A stretch of 64,000 bases of DNA from assembly GCF_043290135.1 (NCBI RefSeq), contig NC_134710.1:462745376-462809375 (forward strand), written 5' to 3'. The notes under the pieces were generated by a model. That model was not told the DNA's origin, ran no database searches, and saw nothing but the letters and a program-made list of their open reading frames with translations. Every line of letters starts with the position of its first letter. Positions within the stretch are counted from its first letter, which is position 1. Source of the stretch: Rhipicephalus microplus. Lineage: Eukaryota; Arthropoda; Arachnida; Ixodida; Ixodidae. The translations under genes were made by a program, and so were the position numbers. Shown piece after piece: positions 31,573 to 42,508 of the stretch.

Positions 31573-32586
31573 GCGCGGACTTAATCGTTGTCTGCTTCTC
31601 TTTTATGATTTCCATGCCTGTACGCTTTGCCTTATTTCATTGTGGAGTCGCACTACTAAGAATTCCGTTGCAGAAGAAAAAAAACTTTGTAAAACTGCGG
31701 ACGTTCGAGTAAAATGTTCCTTCGAAAATGCCCAAGCATCACGTACGCTTTATTTAGTTTGCTATATCGAAGAACGAAGCAACGGTTAGTCTCTACAAAT
31801 ACACGAAAGCGCGCACGCTTCTGTAAAATGGTGCGCTATTGCCAATTGAGAGTATGCTTCATTGCGTGCGAAACACATTTTTAAATTCAAGTGTATCCCC
31901 AATATAATGGTACATTTTTGTTCGATGAAGAGATTTTGGAGATCGCAGCTACAAAAATATGTACTTTTAACTCGCCCATTCTTGAAAATTTTGACAAATA
32001 TTGCGAAGTTTCGGTAAAAACGAAGAACGCAGAATAAAGGTACGTGACGCTGCACTCAAGGAAGATATCTCAAAAATAATGACAGATGTGAAACAAACTA
32101 TATATTTATGTGTATGCTATAATCCGTAACTGTTCCAAGCGCAAGATTCTCTGTAACGCGTTACAACGTACTCAAGTATATTCATTGTTATGGTAAGGTA
32201 TTCTTTATTATATTATGTCTCTAAATATTTTAAAAGAGGAAACAACTATTTTGGGCCTGAAGCTGCAACTCCAGGTTATGAGCACAAGTGTGCATTCCTT
32301 ATGTAGCAGTGTTGATATATCATAGTTTCCGAGACAACCAGACAAGAAAATGCGTTGCCAAATAGCTTACCTTGCAAGACTTCATGACAAGGCTGCGAAA
32401 ATTGTTCTTGTAATTCTAGTTTGAAGACATATAATCTTGCTAATTTATTAAATTATTGACACAAAGAGTGCTGCTCGACTATATTGCTTTATGTTACTCC
32501 TGGCAGCAAAATAATGTGTCTAGAGAAGCTATAAACCTGGAAATCTCTTCATTTGGCAGTTTGTATTACGGAAAAGTTTAATTTTA
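31573..32586. other. Unassigned AT-rich sequence
   Basis: No gene or repeat recognised. Confidence 0.5.
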
Positions 32587-32757
32587 TTACCTTCTTCTTT
32601 TGACGTCATCAACAGTGTCCGGAAGCGTCATCTTGAAGGTCTCTGGTAGCATTAGGGACAAAAGTATACACAGCACGCACACTGTGCAGTCCACTGCTTT
32701 GGGAGCCCATGGTCCTATTATTACGGCCTGGAATTCATACGCCACTTTTAGTAACGT
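32587..32757 (-). CDS. Last exon of an SLC22/organic-cation-transporter-like MFS gene
   Basis: After a splice acceptor (TTGATCACAG) the minus-strand frame reads TLLKVAYEFQAVIIGPWAPK, a hydrophobic span (VCVLCILLSLMLPET) and FKMTLPDTVDDVKRRR, then TAA. The membrane segment followed by LPET and LPDTxxDV is the conserved end of SLC22-type transporters, where LPET closes the last transmembrane helix. Such proteins carry organic ions or related solutes across the plasma membrane. The exon starts in phase 0, which fits the phase-0 donor of the exon at 60561-60655 on the same strand. The final AGG-TAATAA could instead be read as a donor, but an ordinary C-terminus is simpler. Substrate unknown. Confidence 0.6.
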   Translation of the reverse strand, partial: TLLKVAYEFQAVIIGPWAPKAVDCTVCVLCILLSLMLPETFKMTLPDTVDDVKRRR

Positions 32758-33523
32758 CTGTGATCAATGCTAGCGCAATAAGCGCGGTGGAACTGCTATT
32801 GTTAATATTAGTATATAATGGGTGCAATTGGTAGATTAGCCGTAGAGCACCAAGACAATGAAAATGTAAATGGAACAGTGTGATCTATGACTATGGCCGA
32901 GTGTAACCTGGATGTAAAGAGCCTAAAGTTCAGTGCACTGGTTGTGCGTAAAATAAGTATACATAGTAAATTTAAGATAACGACATGGATATATTCAATA
33001 AATCTCACACACGTGCTTCTTAAACGTTCGTACTTTAAACATAGTTGATAAGTTTGACGGCGCAAAGCAACGATTATTTTAATGCAATGTCAGAGTAATT
33101 GATTTTCTGGTGCACCAATTAAACTTCATTTTCACATCATGATAATGTTGGTATCGTGAGAAGACGTGATAAAGTGCAAAAAAGATGAAACATTGGTGCA
33201 TATATGACTGCAGTATACAAGCGACTTCAGACTTATCTGGTGGCTAATATCAAGTGGCCCTACCAAAGTATTGTCGCTTGATATAGGAATCAATTGACAT
33301 TATTTTGCTGTGGATAATCTAAATATCACACCGACATCACAAAAATGCAAGCTAAGATTTGCCCTCAGAGTTGAGGACTGGGCTGTGGCCTATGTTCCCA
33401 GAAAATACGTAGCAAAAAATTAACTTCGTTTAAAAAGTGTAGTTGCTTGCTGAAAAAAAGTCATGCAGCTCTCTCATAAAAAATAGAAGCAATGGATGAA
33501 ACAAAATATGTCTCTTAAAGGCC
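32758..33523. other. Unassigned sequence (inferred transporter intron)
   Basis: No exon or repeat recognised. Confidence 0.45.
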
Positions 33524-33990
33524 TCAGAAAAGTGGCGTTTCCGCTTCCCTTCCATTTTGGTGTATTCTAGCAAAGCCTATAAAACAGACAGGTTCTTTAT
33601 GCATCTCTCGCGTAGTGGTGTTAGAACCGTTTAAGACATAGTAATGAATGTTATAGGTATGTCCTATATTGATACGGCATAAAACAGCTTCTCTGTATCT
33701 ATCACAGCAAAAAAAAACTAGGCTTTTATTACGAGGGTTCACAGTATAGATTTTGTTGATTTCTACATCGGACTCTTTTTTCCACCTCTCACACAGATTG
33801 TGGTGGACAAGCGCTTTTAGATCTTTGTATGGCACAATGCTCATGTCAACGCTGCTTTTTTGTGCGGCTGCTGCTGCGCAGGCATCCACTCGTTTGTTCC
33901 CATCATAACCGACATGGCCGGGTTCCCGGCCTACTATAATCTCTGAGGTGCTCCGATATGCCGTCATTATTTGCGTTTTCAAATCTCTGA
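33524..33990 (-). pseudogene. LINE fragment: RNase H end and C-terminal Cys/His region
   Basis: The minus-strand frame reads VGREPGHVGYDGNKRVDACA, the C-terminal RNase H motif (usually WVPGHVGIxGNExAD). It continues VPYKDLKALVHHNLCERWKK and RYREAVLCRINIGHTYNIHY, the same layout as the end of the I-like ORF2 (RLRIGHTxxTH). The motif WVPG has become GREPG, and the final Cys residues are lost. A 5'-truncated, decayed LINE of a family distinct from copies A-D. Confidence 0.6.
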
Positions 33991-34773
33991 GCAGTGTAGC
34001 TTATTAAAACTTGTTGGAGTAATTGGCAACTCGTAATATTATCAGTAGCATATTCAATTGTGAATGTGGTAGTGTTTGCACGGGTTCCCGAGTTGCGCTA
34101 AATTGCTTACATATGGCTGAGGACTGGATTATTGTCGTTTCATTGTTCAATACACGAACGATGTTCAGTGAATGTGTCAATACAAAGTATTTCCTAATGT
34201 TCCGAATAACAATGTATATTAAGGTGGTTAGGACCGCATATGATCTGCGGTAAAAAAAAAAGGTCATGGATTTCCCACAAAGCCGAAGCAATGAACGCGA
34301 TAGCAACAAATTGGAAGGTCACGCGCAAAATGAAAACCAGATAGAAACGTGCCCCGCGTTTCTCACGCACAAATGACGCACGAAACGTAGTCACAGGTAC
34401 GGATGAACGCGAATAAGCGTCTCATTTGTTATTGAAATGTGCCAGAAAAGCGTGACGTTTTCGCAAACGGAGACTGTGCAACCATTGTAGTGACCTTTGT
34501 GCACCGCTTAACTAAATAGAATCGTTTCAGTGCACGCGCAACGCCAGCCAAGGCGTATGATCCTCCCCACCGGGAGATAAAGGCGCGCGAGATCGTCCAC
34601 TCCACTCCTCTCCGTGGGACAAAGTACGCGTGAGAGAGGAGAGCTGCCGCGCACTCAGTGCGTCATCTTGCTGACAATGCTGAAAACACGATAATTCCCC
34701 CCTCCCCGAGATGCCTGCCAACAGCGGTAAGTGGTAGATTTAAATTGCTTGCCCTTAAAACATTAGAGGAGGT
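33991..34773. other. Unassigned sequence
   Basis: No gene recognised. GC-rich with short inverted stretches at about 34550-34690. Confidence 0.4.
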
Positions 34774-35065
<292 letters not shown>

Positions 35066-35560
35066 AACACCAGGCCTGCGCGGAATGCGCAGCACACTCA
35101 TAGAAAAAGCTGGAACAGAGGCCTTTCAGAACCTTTTTAACCAATATTTATTAACTGCTGCAAGCACACTTACACGGTACCCACTACACCATAAGCCGTC
35201 GTAATTTTTGTGTTCGTAATTTTTTTGCATAGTGGAAGGCGTTCACTATGCCATCCTCAGTCATTTTTCGGAGAAGCATGGTACCCGCTACTTACATGCA
35301 AGGAAGTTTGCGCAGTTTTTTCATTGTGTAGCTGACGACAAGGAATTATGATAGCACTCTTTTAATGGGTGGTACCAATCGACCATGTAGGACGCCTGGC
35401 TGTTCCTTTGCTTTATCACACACATTAATGCGATTCCCTTCTTGATATGCCTAGGATGAGTTTGCTACGGAGTTCTAAGCAGCGGCACAGCTCAGTGTTA
35501 GCCTATCTGCGCTGGCACGCAGGGGACTCGGGTTCGAATTCAACTGTTTCCTAGATGTTT
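35066..35560 (+). repeat. Dispersed repeat ending in a tRNA-like unit, copy 2
   Basis: Partner of 23707-24215, with shared blocks in the same order. Its 3' end (35481-35553) is a better tRNA-like unit: GCACAGCTCAGTGTTAGC (A box), a perfect 5-bp anticodon stem CTGCG/CGCAG, and CGGGTTCGAATTC (B box). Confidence 0.55.
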
Positions 35561-36706
35561 TTGTGGCCTTTGTTTTATTCATATTGCTCAATAGTGTATA
35601 TGAACGCCAGCTGCAGCGGTAGTGAAAAACTGTATCGTAGTGATTGAAAAACTGTACTTAGTGAACAAATATATTGTACTGATTGTATAGTGGTAGTGCT
35701 GCGTCAATTACGCGATTCTGCCCCAATCTGACCTGCTGCGTCAGGCGGTGCCTAAACGACAATGATAATCGTTCATTAGAAGTGTAAAACGCCGAATCTA
35801 GCCGATCATTATCTGCGACCGACCAACGATCAGCGTTGGCTACACCAACGAGGGGGCCACATCCATATACAGTGTAGTTCGATGACGTCGTAGTTTGGTT
35901 CATTCATGAGGCTTGTAAGTCCTCGTCTCATTGCTGTTATTGCCGTGGTTCCCCACAAAAGTGGTGGCACCTACATTATTATATATTAAAACCTCCATCA
36001 TTGAAACTTCGAATGGCAGTGCGCGTTTGCAAGTGCAAATATCTCCTGAGGTGCGCCATCGTCACTAAGAAACAATGCAGTACCACAGCAGATGTTGCCC
36101 AAAGTACCCACCAGAAAGTATTTTCTTCCTTTTTGCCACAGTGCGGAAACTACTTTGGGCTGGCACTCCCGCAAGATCGATTTATAGTGCGCCGTGGTGA
36201 CGCCGAGGGGCATTTCGAAACTGCCACTGGGTTTGGCTGACGCAGCCATTCGAAATTGCTACAGAACGGGCTCTATTGGCTTTCCGCAATACACATGTGC
36301 GCTTCTGTACTGCGATCTGATACTAAGCGACAACTGACACTTTCACTGAAACCCGGAGCGGTCACTTGGACTCTGATTATCTCCTTGTTAGCGTGGTGTC
36401 TGCGCTGCCCACGCCGTCGCTTCCGGGCGGCTCGCAGTACCGTGCGCACTAAGTTGATGTGTGAATTGCTCCTCTACACGTCGCTCCAGACAGAGCACAG
36501 ATAAGGAGAGTAGTGTGTAGAATTAGCGTGGCTATCAAAAACTTTCGCTATGCGAGGTGTGCCTCGATTATATGTACTCCTTTTCACACATAAGGTGCAA
36601 CGCTGCGGGCTAGCGAGCCTCCTTGCTGTAGATTTGTTCCCGCAGATAAATATGTTCTGGGTGGCAAAAGCTTGAAAAATCGTTCGTTTTGTTTCAGGCT
36701 GAGTAA
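35561..36706. other. Unassigned; GC-richer with a TATAAAT on the minus strand
   Basis: About 36000-36480 is GC-richer than its surroundings, and the minus strand shows CACTATAAATCGATC near 36185. An 83-codon minus frame (36249-35998) overlaps it but matches nothing I know. No repeat partner in the window. Confidence 0.3.
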
Positions 36707-39540
36707 TTTCATTTTCATTTCATTTATTGGTACCCTCAGGGCCGGGAGGTATTACAGAGGGGAGTGGTATTAGCACAAAAAGAAAAAAAAGAATACATAA
36801 ATGCAGCAATGGATATGCTGTTATTACAGTGGTGCGGCTCCTACTCATACAGTCTTAGCTAATGGCGTTTTTAAACAATTCATGATCTTGGATAGTTGCT
36901 ATTGATGCGGGAAGGTAGTTCCATTCGATGCTCGTGCGTGGTAGGAATGATGTGTGGCAGCCATTTGTTCTGCATAATGGAACTCCCACCTTGTGACGAT
37001 GATCTAGACGAGGTGATACATATTCTGGTAGTGAAATAAGTTCATTACGTAATTGGGCATTGTGATATATTTTGTGAAAAAGACACAAACGAAGAAACTG
37101 ACGGCGAGATGCTAAAGATGGTAGGTTCAAGCTAGATTTCATTGCTGATATGCTTGCGGTGCGGTTATAATTGGAACGAATAAAGCGGGTAGAATTAGTT
37201 TGAACCATTTCGACTGAGTGTATTAGATTGGCAGATACAGGATCCCAAACCAAGGCAGCATATTCTAATTTAGGGCGAATCAATGTTTTGTAGAGGGTGA
37301 GTTTTAAGAAAGAAGGAGCTTTAGCAAAGTTGCGACGTAGGTACCCCCGCATTCTGTTTGCTTTTGCAATTATGTGTTCAGTGTGGATTGCCCAATTTAA
37401 AGTGCTGGTTATGTGTAAGCCTAGATATTTATAGCTAGAAACGGTATCCAATGCACGATCATTGAGAGAGTAGGTAGGAGGTGAATTAGTTGTTCTAGAC
37501 ACTCTCATAACCTTGCACTTGTTGATGTTGAGTTGCATTAACCATTTTTGACACCAAATTGAGACAGCAGTAAGGTCAGTTTGAAGAGCAGTTACGTCGG
37601 CATCGGAGCTTAAATCACGGAATATTACACAGTCATCAGCAAATAGGTGCACATGAGCGGAAATACACGCAGGTAAGTTGTTAACATAAATAAGAAAAAG
37701 AAGAGGACCAAGCACTGACCCTTGTGGTACTCCAGATTGAACAGCGGTGTGGCGGCTGTTCACCCCGTTAGCAGCAACATACTGAGAACGATTGTTAAGA
37801 AAGAATTCGATCCAAGTTAGTAATTTCCTGTCAAGGTTTAGTTGAAGTAATTTGTGCATTAATAAACTGTGAGAAACCTTGTCGAACGCTTTAGAAAAAT
37901 CCAAAAATATGCAGTCAACCGGAGAAGAGTGATCCAGTATAACGTTCAGTTTATGTGTGAAAGATGCCAGTTAGGTCTCGCAGGAGTAGATTTTTCGGAA
38001 ACCATGTTGTGCTAGGGTAAAGAATGAATTAGATTCGAGGAATTTTACAAGGTTCGAAAATAAGATGTGTTCTAATATTTTGCACGGTATACTGGTAAGT
38101 GATATAGGTCGGTAATTAAGTGGGGAATGGCGGTTACCAGCTTTGTGAAATGGAGTCACCTTCCTGATCTTCCAATCAGCGGGCAGGCAACCTTGGTCGA
38201 GTGACTGCTGAAAGATCATTGTTAGTATGACCGATGAAAAAGCACACGTACTCTTTAAGAATTTCGGGTGAATTCAGTCACAACCAGGAGCGGAAGACAA
38301 TCTTAAGGACCTAATTATCGCTTCAACACCACTGCAATCAATACATATTAGAGGCATAGCGGGATGGGGAAAGGGTTCTGCGTTAGGTAAATTATAATTT
38401 GCATCAACGGAAAAGTGAGAGGAAAAAACATTGTTTAGAACGTTCGCACATAAGTCTAAAGGAATTTGATTTCCGCTAGCATCTTCTAGGGTGATTGCGT
38501 GGTCGGGTTTAGGGTTTATTGTGCGCCAGAATTTTTTAATATCGTTCGTTAACATGGGTGGTAACACGTTTTGTAAGTAATAACTTTTGGCCTTTTTTAG
38601 TGCTGTTATATAATTTTTAGACGCGAGCTTGTAGGCATTCCAGCGTTATTCATTCCCGCATTTCTTGGCAGACCTGCATAATCGCTTTTTTTTGTTCGAT
38701 AGGCGCTTTAGGTGTGCGTTAAACCATGGGGAATCTTGGGTCATTGTTATTGCGTGAACAGGAATGTGTTTGTTTGCCAAGTTGGCAACAGCAGCTGAAT
38801 ACATGTCCCAATTTTCTTGCACACTGCGTTCGTGAAAGTTTTCCAAAAAGTACTAAGAAATGAACCAAGTTCACTGTTAATGGCTTCAAAGTTTGCTTTT
38901 GAATAGTTTTTAATAATAATTATTTTTTAGGCTTCTTGAGACGCTGAATATTTAGCTGGAATGATATTAATGAATGATCACTTAAGCCAGGTGACAGTGT
39001 AATATCCGAGACAAACTCTGGCCTCGACGTTAGTACGAGATCTCGGGTGTTCGAAGCAAATCGTGTTGGCTGAGTAATAAGTTGGGTGAAGGAAAAGACA
39101 GTGCATAAGTCTAGAAACTCTTAGCTAATAGTCGAGTAAGGCTGCATAATCGGTGTATCTGAAGGCCATGATATGTTCAGCAGGCTAAAATCGCCAAGCA
39201 AAAACAGAGGTAAATCGTGATATCTTGATGAGACCAGATTAATTACGTCATGTAGTTCATTCGCGAAGTTGCCGGAAAAATTTGGTGGCCTGTAACAAAC
39301 GCCGATAATGATTTTTTGAAAACAAAGTTTGGTTAGTGCCCTTGTGATCTCTAACTCGCTGTTAGTAGTAATAAATGAACACGGTTTTTATAACACACAC
39401 GCACATTTATTAGTAGTTGGTAAAACGTCTAAACTCATTGGTACTAAATGTTCAGTGAATACCGTTCGAATCGTTTTATCAGAAATAATTCTAATAGGTG
39501 GTATTGTATGACGCTAGAAATCTCAGCAAAGCTAACACGC
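36707..39540 (-). mobile_element. CR1/L2-like non-LTR retrotransposon
   Basis: Minus-strand element with endonuclease, RT and no RNase H. The 3' UTR ends CCCTGAGGGTACCAATAAATG with a GAAATGAAAATGAAA tail at about 36707-36730. The 5' limit is unclear; weak endonuclease similarity extends to about 39540. Related to but distinct from the nested fragment at 9275-10440 (both share SGVPQGSV and FADDC). Confidence 0.75.
36855..39310 (-). pseudogene. CR1/L2-like endonuclease-reverse transcriptase
   Basis: The endonuclease part (about 39310-38950) shows IIIGVCYRPP, LFLLGDFSLLNISW and LSDHSLI. The middle (38846-38274) contains PWFNAHLKRL. The RT starts at 38219 with PADWKIRKVTPFHKAGN and NYRPISLTSIPCKILE. 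A break near 37950 is followed by a long open frame of 349 codons (37904-36855): MDFSKAFDKVSHSLL, QSGVPQGSVLGPLLFLIYVN, the catalytic FADD at residues 88-91, YKYLGLHITSTLNW, PKLEYAALVWDP and the C-terminal FLPRTSIEWNYLPAS. Only a few stops (about 39170, 38930, 38640, 38270, 37970) interrupt it, so it is fairly recent. Intact enzymes copy element RNA at a nicked target. Confidence 0.8.
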
Positions 39541-40440
39541 TTTGTTCCGAAACACACCTTTTTGTGCACCGAACGTACTCCAAAACATCCGTTTTACTGT
39601 GCCAAAGATGTTCCAAAACGCAAATATTCCTGCAACTTGAGCTGCTCCAAAACACTAAACTTTACTTTCACCCCTTGATTGAAATATTGTGTTGGTGATT
39701 TTACTGAAGAGAAATTGGTTATATATAGAAGCAACATCTTTGTGACACATTGCAGGACCATTCTTGTGACACCCATTCCCTAGCAGGGCCATAGCACATG
39801 GGCAAAAATTATTAGACACAGAGTGCAACTTTCACAATAACAAAACGATAAAGCGTGTGTACAAAAGTTTTTCAATATATAATTCAAACAAATAGGTTCA
39901 GTGACCATAATTACAGCAATATTACTTTTAGTAAAAAAAGCAAGTCTTTTAAGCAGTGCACGTCGTGTTGTATTCAGTAGAGCATATTACAATGTTAAAA
40001 AAACAAATGAAGCAAAGCCAATATTAGCTAAAGCTCATAGAATCGGAAGTGTTGAGAATTACAACTGAGTAAAAACTATATCCTGAACTATTTATCGCAT
40101 CGTTTAATACCTCACCAAATCAGACTGTGATACTGTATTATAGGATGCACCTATAATGTAGTAGTCCTGAACAACACAAAATAAAGGAAAATACTCAAAA
40201 GTGTCGGTATTAAAAATGAACTGAGATATACACTTTTTTAATTTTCAAAATAGCAAACAATAGCACAATTGTAATATAGTATTAGGTTGAAATGCAGCAG
40301 CTGCAGGCAAGGACAGCATTGATGCACAATCCTTGACAATTGTGAGCGGGGCACTTCGAAAATTCCTTTGTCCTGCTCCCAGCATCTGTGTTATTTTAGG
40401 GCGCTTGAGTGCTTTGCTGCCGTTCAGCAACGAGGTCAAG
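39541..40440. other. Unassigned AT-rich sequence
   Basis: No convincing gene. Confidence 0.45.
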
Positions 40441-40491
40441 TTGGTAGTTTGTGAATATTGCTACAGTGCATAATTGATCATTGACAGGTTC

Positions 40492-40790
40492 CTATTTTAG
40501 TTTAATGAGATAATCAAAGAGGTGAAAGGATTCAATGCGGTGAATTTTGCTTTCAGCATCAATCCACATTGACAACATCTGTCGAGTTTTGCCCATTTCT
40601 GTGTCAGATAGCTTCCCTTTATGCTGGAAAGGAGGCAGGTTGGAAGCAACATTTTTCTCTTCAAGAAAAGAATAATTGTAAATCCCTTGCCTACCATGAC
40701 GCCCATATGCTTCATCAAATTTTGAGCCTATGAGTCTATGAAACCAAGCCAAAGCCGTATGATCACCAGAAACACTTAATTTTTTGCTAG
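40492..40790 (-). other. Coding-like stretch, unrecognised
   Basis: Open minus-strand frame that reads SGDHTALAWFHRLIGSKFDE, GRQGIYNYSFLEEKNVASN, KGKLSDTEMGKTRQMLSMWI and HLFDYLIKLK before a stop at 40492. Codon use and composition look coding. A second coding-like stretch (41190-40980; CKDISHSADVMSTEK, LKQHCGPVADVLTHQR) lies upstream on the same strand. They may be exons of one decayed gene or a transposase; I cannot name the family. Confidence 0.35.
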
Positions 40791-41339
40791 TTTTCTTTTC
40801 GTTCCAAAAGTTCCTACCGGAAGGTTTTTCCGGGTGTCTCGTATCACTGTTACTATTTATACAAACATACTCAAACTATGCAATAAAATAGTCATAATCA
40901 GTGAACCCAGTATATAACTTGAAATCCAAAATCAGCTTTAGGTAAGTGGTCCAGCTTTTTTTACTACTCAATAAGGTGTTCAATGTAGGCCAATCACTTT
41001 AGTTAATTTGGTTCTTTGATGTGTAAGCACATCTGCTACAGGGCCGCAGTGCTGCTTTAGCACGCTGATCTTTACGTTGGTGGCGTTTTGGTCAGCTTGT
41101 GTCTTGCTGTATTTCTCAGTTGACATCACGTCAGCAGAGTGAGAGATGTCCTTACATTCACTGTCTAAAACTAAGAGTTTCTGTTCCTGCCTATAATGCG
41201 ACTGCATTGGGGTTTTTTGCCTTATTTGGCAAAATCTCTCCCTTTGATGGCTTTCTGTCCTTAGACAGTAAAAATACAAACCCTAAAGCTACAGCCATTT
41301 CACAAAAATATGCCACCTACTTATGATATGAGTTAGGAA

Positions 41340-41972
41340 ATCACATGCCTTGAATTCCTTACTACACACTATTGTATCCGTGTTGACAGTGAAGAAAGGG
41401 CGCTAATGACGCTTGATTCCTATGATACACCTCTCGTAGAGCTCTGGATATCTCTGAATTGCATAGAAGGATAGTTTCAGGCAAGTGTATATACCCATAG
41501 GAAGTTATTCAAGAAATTGTATTTCGAGTATCGTTATTAAAAATTGTACTGATTGTAATGGCACTCGGAGCTAGATTAACCTATATAGTGTGCAGAAATA
41601 AATGTGTAAGTTAGCGAAAATATCAGGGATATATTACAGATTACAGATCGCGGTACAGAGATCACGATTCCCTTAGATTCCCTTATCTTCTGTAGATTAC
41701 CTTATCCTTCTCAAGTATCAGTGACATAACATGGCATCATCGAAATATATAACAGAATGACGAAACAAGTACGTGCTCCTTTAGCAGAACAAAACCAGCC
41801 TTGTAGTTATGTTCATTCAAAACTGTATTATCTCAATGGTGGAATACTATTTAGTTTTTTCTTTTGCATATCTATAGGACTGCATTGAAATTGCAAGGTA
41901 ATAAAGTGTTAAAGAGGTGATGCCACTAATTCGTGGCGCTTTTTTGCTGCAAGCGTCCAGAAAGCATGATAT
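41340..41972. other. Unassigned AT-rich sequence
   Basis: No feature recognised up to the Gypsy element. Confidence 0.5.
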
Positions 41973-42379
41973 TGTCACGGGGTCGTGACGTGGCCGAAGA
42001 CAGGAGACTTCTTGTTGGAATTTAACTGTTTATTTGGGCGAACCTGTGCCCGGTAAACAGAAAGTCCAATTACAGCAGCAGTCTCGCACAGATAGCAGTC
42101 TCAAACTGATAGCGGCGAACGGAGCGTCGGCCTTCGATCAACAACTGACAAGCGGCGAAGCGCGTCGGCATTTATACTCCCGCCGTCGAATGTTCTAGTG
42201 CTATCGCTGGCGGCGGCGTGCGTTCCAGAACAATCTGTACCATTCGCACAGTGGGCGTGATCTTATCGAAATGATCTACTACAGTCCGGAACCCTCTAGA
42301 AAACTGCAGGCGCGGTTTGCGCTGAGAATCGTGTGGTATTTTGGGACGATAACAAAAACTTGGGAAAGGGAACGTGGCA
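41973..42379 (-). repeat. 3' LTR of the Gypsy element
   Basis: 407 bp, TG...CA. In element orientation it carries AGTATAAATGC (TATA, at 42170-42176) and AATAAA (at 42029-42034). Confidence 0.95.
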
Positions 42380-42391
42380 TTGCCCCCCTCT
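42380..42391 (-). promoter_or_regulatory. Polypurine tract
   Basis: AGAGGGGGGCAA on the minus strand directly before the 3' LTR, the usual primer position for plus-strand DNA synthesis. Confidence 0.8.
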
Positions 42392-42508
42392 GAAAAAGGC
42401 ATCGTCTCGATGCTTTAACTAAAGATGAAGGTACAATAATAATGCAAGAAAGTACAATGAATAAATTACGATACAACAATAATACAAAAATAACACTGTT
42501 TCAGTTTG

